Positions 61,575 through 64,000 of a stretch of 64,000 bases of DNA are shown in pieces. The notes under the pieces were generated by a model. It searched no databases. It was not told where the DNA came from and saw only the letters and a program-made list of their open reading frames with translations. Origin of the DNA: Rhynchopus euleeides (Eukaryota > Euglenozoa > Diplonemea > Diplonemida > Diplonemidae); contig OY723260.1 in assembly GCA_963210315.1 (NCBI GenBank), positions 1,550,001-1,614,000 on the forward strand, read 5' to 3'. Position 1 is the stretch's first letter. Every line of letters begins with the position of its first letter. The position numbers and the translations under genes were made by a program.

Positions 61575-63787
61575 CCCTAACCCTAGGGTTAGGGTTAGGG
61601 TTAACCCTTGACCCAACCCTAGGGTTAGGGTTAGGGTTAACCCTAGACCCTACCCAACCCTCGGGTTAGGGTCAGGGTTGACCCTAGACCCTACCCAACC
61701 CTAGGGTTAGGGTCAGGGTTAACCCTAGACCCTACCCTAACCCTAGGGTTAGGGTTAGGGTTAACCCTTGACCCAACCCTAGGGTTAGGGTTAGGGTTGA
61801 CCCTAGACCCTACCCAACCCTAGGGTTAGGGTTAGGGTTAACCCTTGACCCAACCCTAGGGATAGGGTTAGGGTTGACCCTAGACCCTACCCTAACCCTA
61901 GGGTTAGGGTCAGGGTTAACCCTAGACCCTGCCCTAACCCTAGGGTTAGGGTTAGGGTTAACCCTAGACCCTACCCAACCCTCGGGTTAGGGTCAGGGTT
62001 GACCCTAGACCCTACCCAACCCTAGGGTTAGGGTCAGGGTTGACCCTAGACCCTACCCTAACCCTAGGGTTAGGGTTAGGGTTAACCCTTGACCCAACCC
62101 TAGGGTTAGGGTTAGGGTTGACCCTAGACCCTACCCTAACCCTAGGGTTAGGGTTAGGGTTAACCCTTGACCCAACCCTAGGGTTAGGGTTAGGGTTAAC
62201 CCTAGACCCTACCCAACCCTCGGGTTAGGGTCAGGGTTGACCCTAGACCCTACCCAACCCTCGGGTTAGGGTTAGGGTTAACCCTGGACCCTACCCAACC
62301 CTAGGGTTAGGGTCAGGGTTGACCCTAGACCCTACCCTAACCCTAGGGTTAGGGTCAGGGTTAACCCTAGACCCTACCCAACCCTAGGGTTAGGGTTAAC
62401 CCTTGACCCAACCCTAGGGTTAGGGTAGGGTATAGGGTTAACCCCAACCCTGATCCGAGGGTTGGGTAGGGTCTAGGGTTCACCCTGACGCAAACCCGAA
62501 CCCTAGGGTAGGGTTGGGTCTAGGGTGAACCCTAACCCTAGGGTCGGGCAGGGTCTTGGGTTAACCCCTAACCCTAACCCTCGGGTTGGGTAGGGTATAG
62601 GGTTAACCCTAACCCTAGGGTTGGGTTGTGTATAGGGTTAACCCTAACCCTAACCCTAGGGTAGGGTTGGGTCTTGGGTTAACCCTAACCCTAGGGTTGG
62701 GTTGGGTATAGGGTTAACCCTAACCCTAGGGTGAGGGTAGGGTATAGGGTTAACCCCAACCCTAACCCTAGGGTTGGGTAGGGTATAGGGTTAACCCTAA
62801 CCCTAGGGTAGGGTTGGGTCTTGGGTTAACCCTAACCCTAACCCTAGGGTAGGGTTGGGTATAGGGTTAACCCTAACCCTAACCCTAGGGTTGGGTTGGG
62901 TCTAGGGTTAACCCTGACCCTAACCCTAGGGTTGGGTAGGGTATAGGGTTAACCCCAACCCTAACCCTAGGGTTGGGTAGGGTGTAGGGTTAACCCTAAC
63001 CCTAGGGTCGGGTTGGGTTAACCCTAACCCTAGGGTTGGGTTGGGTTAACCCTAACCCTAGGGTTGGGTTGGGTATAGGGTTAACCCTAACCCTAACCCT
63101 AGGGTTGGGTTGGGTCTAGGGTTAACCCTGACCCTAACCCTAGGGTTGGGTAGGGTGTAGGGTTAACCCTAACCCTAGGGTCGGGTTGGGTTAACCCTAA
63201 CCCTAGGGTTGGGTTGGGTATAGGGTTAACCCTAACCCTAACCCTAGGGTTGGGTTGGGTATAGGGTTAACCCTAACCCTAGGGTTGGGTTGGGTCTAGG
63301 GTTAACCCTGACCCTAACCCTAGGGTTGGGTAGGGTATAGGGTTAACCCTAACCCTAGGGTTGGGTTGGGTCTAGGGTTAACCCTAACCCTAACCCTAGG
63401 GTAGGGTTGGGTGTAGGGTTGGGTTGGGTATAGGGTTAACCCTGACCCTAACCCTAGGGTAGGGTCTAGGGTTAACCCTAACCCTAACCCTAGGGTTGGG
63501 TAGGGTGTAGGGTTAACCCTAACCCTAGGGTAGGGTTGGGTCTAGGGTTAACCCTGACCCTAACCCTAGGGTAGGGTCTAGGGTTAACCCCAACCCCAAC
63601 CCTAGGGTTGGGTAGGGTGTAGGGTTAACCCTCACCCTAACCCTAGGGTTGGGTAGGGTATAGGGTTAACCCTAACCCCAGGGTAGGGTCTAGGGTTAAC
63701 CCTAACCCTAGGGTGAGGGTAGGGTCTGGAGTTAACCCCAACCCCAACCCTAGGGTTGGGTAGGGTCTAGGGTCACCCGTAACCCTC
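61567..63787. repeat. Telomere-motif satellite, right array
   Basis: About 2.2 kb of alternating-orientation TTAGGG/CCCTAA-like units. The distal part (62591-63787) is the inverse of the left array in the same order of variants. The proximal part (61567-62590) has no counterpart on the left, where the retroelement interrupts. The sequence changes character near 62420-62560, where variants such as CTGATCCGAGGG and GACGCAAACCC occur, suggesting a turn-around of the array. Confidence 0.9.
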
Positions 63788-63976
63788 GAAATCGGGCCCA
63801 AATCGCCAAAATGGGCACCCCTCGAAAAAAAAATTCGAAAAGGTCCCCCTACCCACACCTGGAAATTACCAAAAAATCTGGGACCCCGGCGGCCCCAACC
63901 CTAGGGTAGGGTAGGGTAGCCCCCCCCCCCCCGGCACGGAGAAACTTAACGTTCGACCCGAATTAGCCAGAGGCCT
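63788..63976 (-). repeat. Satellite edge sequence, right copy of an inverted pair
   Basis: Reverse complement of 31161-31360, ending in AGAGGCCT. The 24 bases beyond it (to the window end) no longer match the left flank, so this is a true boundary. Confidence 0.9.
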
Positions 63977-64000
63977 GCCTGGGGGGGGGCTCCCCGCGGG

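Noticed and set aside
61567-63787. Functional telomere at the right array
   Set aside because: Motifs run in both orientations and unique sequence follows (63788-64000), so it is not a chromosome end in this assembly.

Overview
This window is nuclear DNA from a GC-rich, intron-containing protist. The supporting signs are GT-AG introns with a strikingly uniform donor (GTATGT or GTATGC), C-rich polypyrimidine acceptors, signal-peptide and multi-pass membrane proteins, degenerate TTAGGG/CCCTAA repeats, a LINE, a tyrosine-recombinase (YR) retroelement and cut-and-paste-like elements with inverted termini. The YR element has the order gag-like, recombinase, then RT-RNase H, which I associate with the VIPER elements of kinetoplastids. 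That makes a euglenozoan (for example a diplonemid) a reasonable but unproven guess. I see no rRNA, CRISPR or convincing tRNA gene. All coding exons are my own splice reconstructions, checked only for phase and protein sense.

Layout. 1-16050: the 3' part of one giant gene for a cysteine-rich type I membrane protein, with two vWA domains, a Thr/Pro stalk, about 68 EGF-like repeats, a transmembrane helix and a short tail. 16051-18708: intergenic. 18709-19894: a macrodomain-type poly(ADP-ribose) glycohydrolase-like gene that runs into a 200-N assembly gap. 20095-23238: no gene recognised. 23239-25887: a four-exon SLC44/choline-transporter-like gene. 26706-27906: a short non-autonomous inverted-repeat element rich in CCCCATAT. 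28412-30250: a four-exon secretory-pathway gene with PA and ankyrin domains and C-terminal membrane helices.

31161-63976 is bracketed by two near-identical copies, in opposite orientation, of a unique edge plus a satellite made of telomere-like motifs in both orientations. Between them lie, in order: a structurally complete VIPER/Ngaro-like retroelement (32595-37639, split direct repeats A1-ORFs-B1-A2-B2); a 2801-bp element with 264-bp terminal inverted repeats and two unfamiliar minus-strand genes (37747-40547), inserted in a local tandem repeat whose next unit preserves the empty site; a three-exon gene with an EF-hand-like loop and a possible beta-trefoil (42477-47007); 5 kb of repeat-rich intergenic DNA; a LINE with two OTU-protease-like domains whose ORF1 and ORF2 share one frame interrupted by a single TGA (about 51956-60740); and a PA-domain gene cut off by the right satellite, which supplies its stop codon (60966-61574).

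The cellular genes do not form an obvious pathway. They lean to cell-surface and membrane functions (adhesin-like giant protein, transporter, two PA-domain proteins). The right half is dominated by mobile elements. The strongest candidates for something undescribed are the two-gene inverted-repeat element at 37747-40547, the double-OTU readthrough LINE, and the palindromic telomere-motif satellite with inverted flanks.
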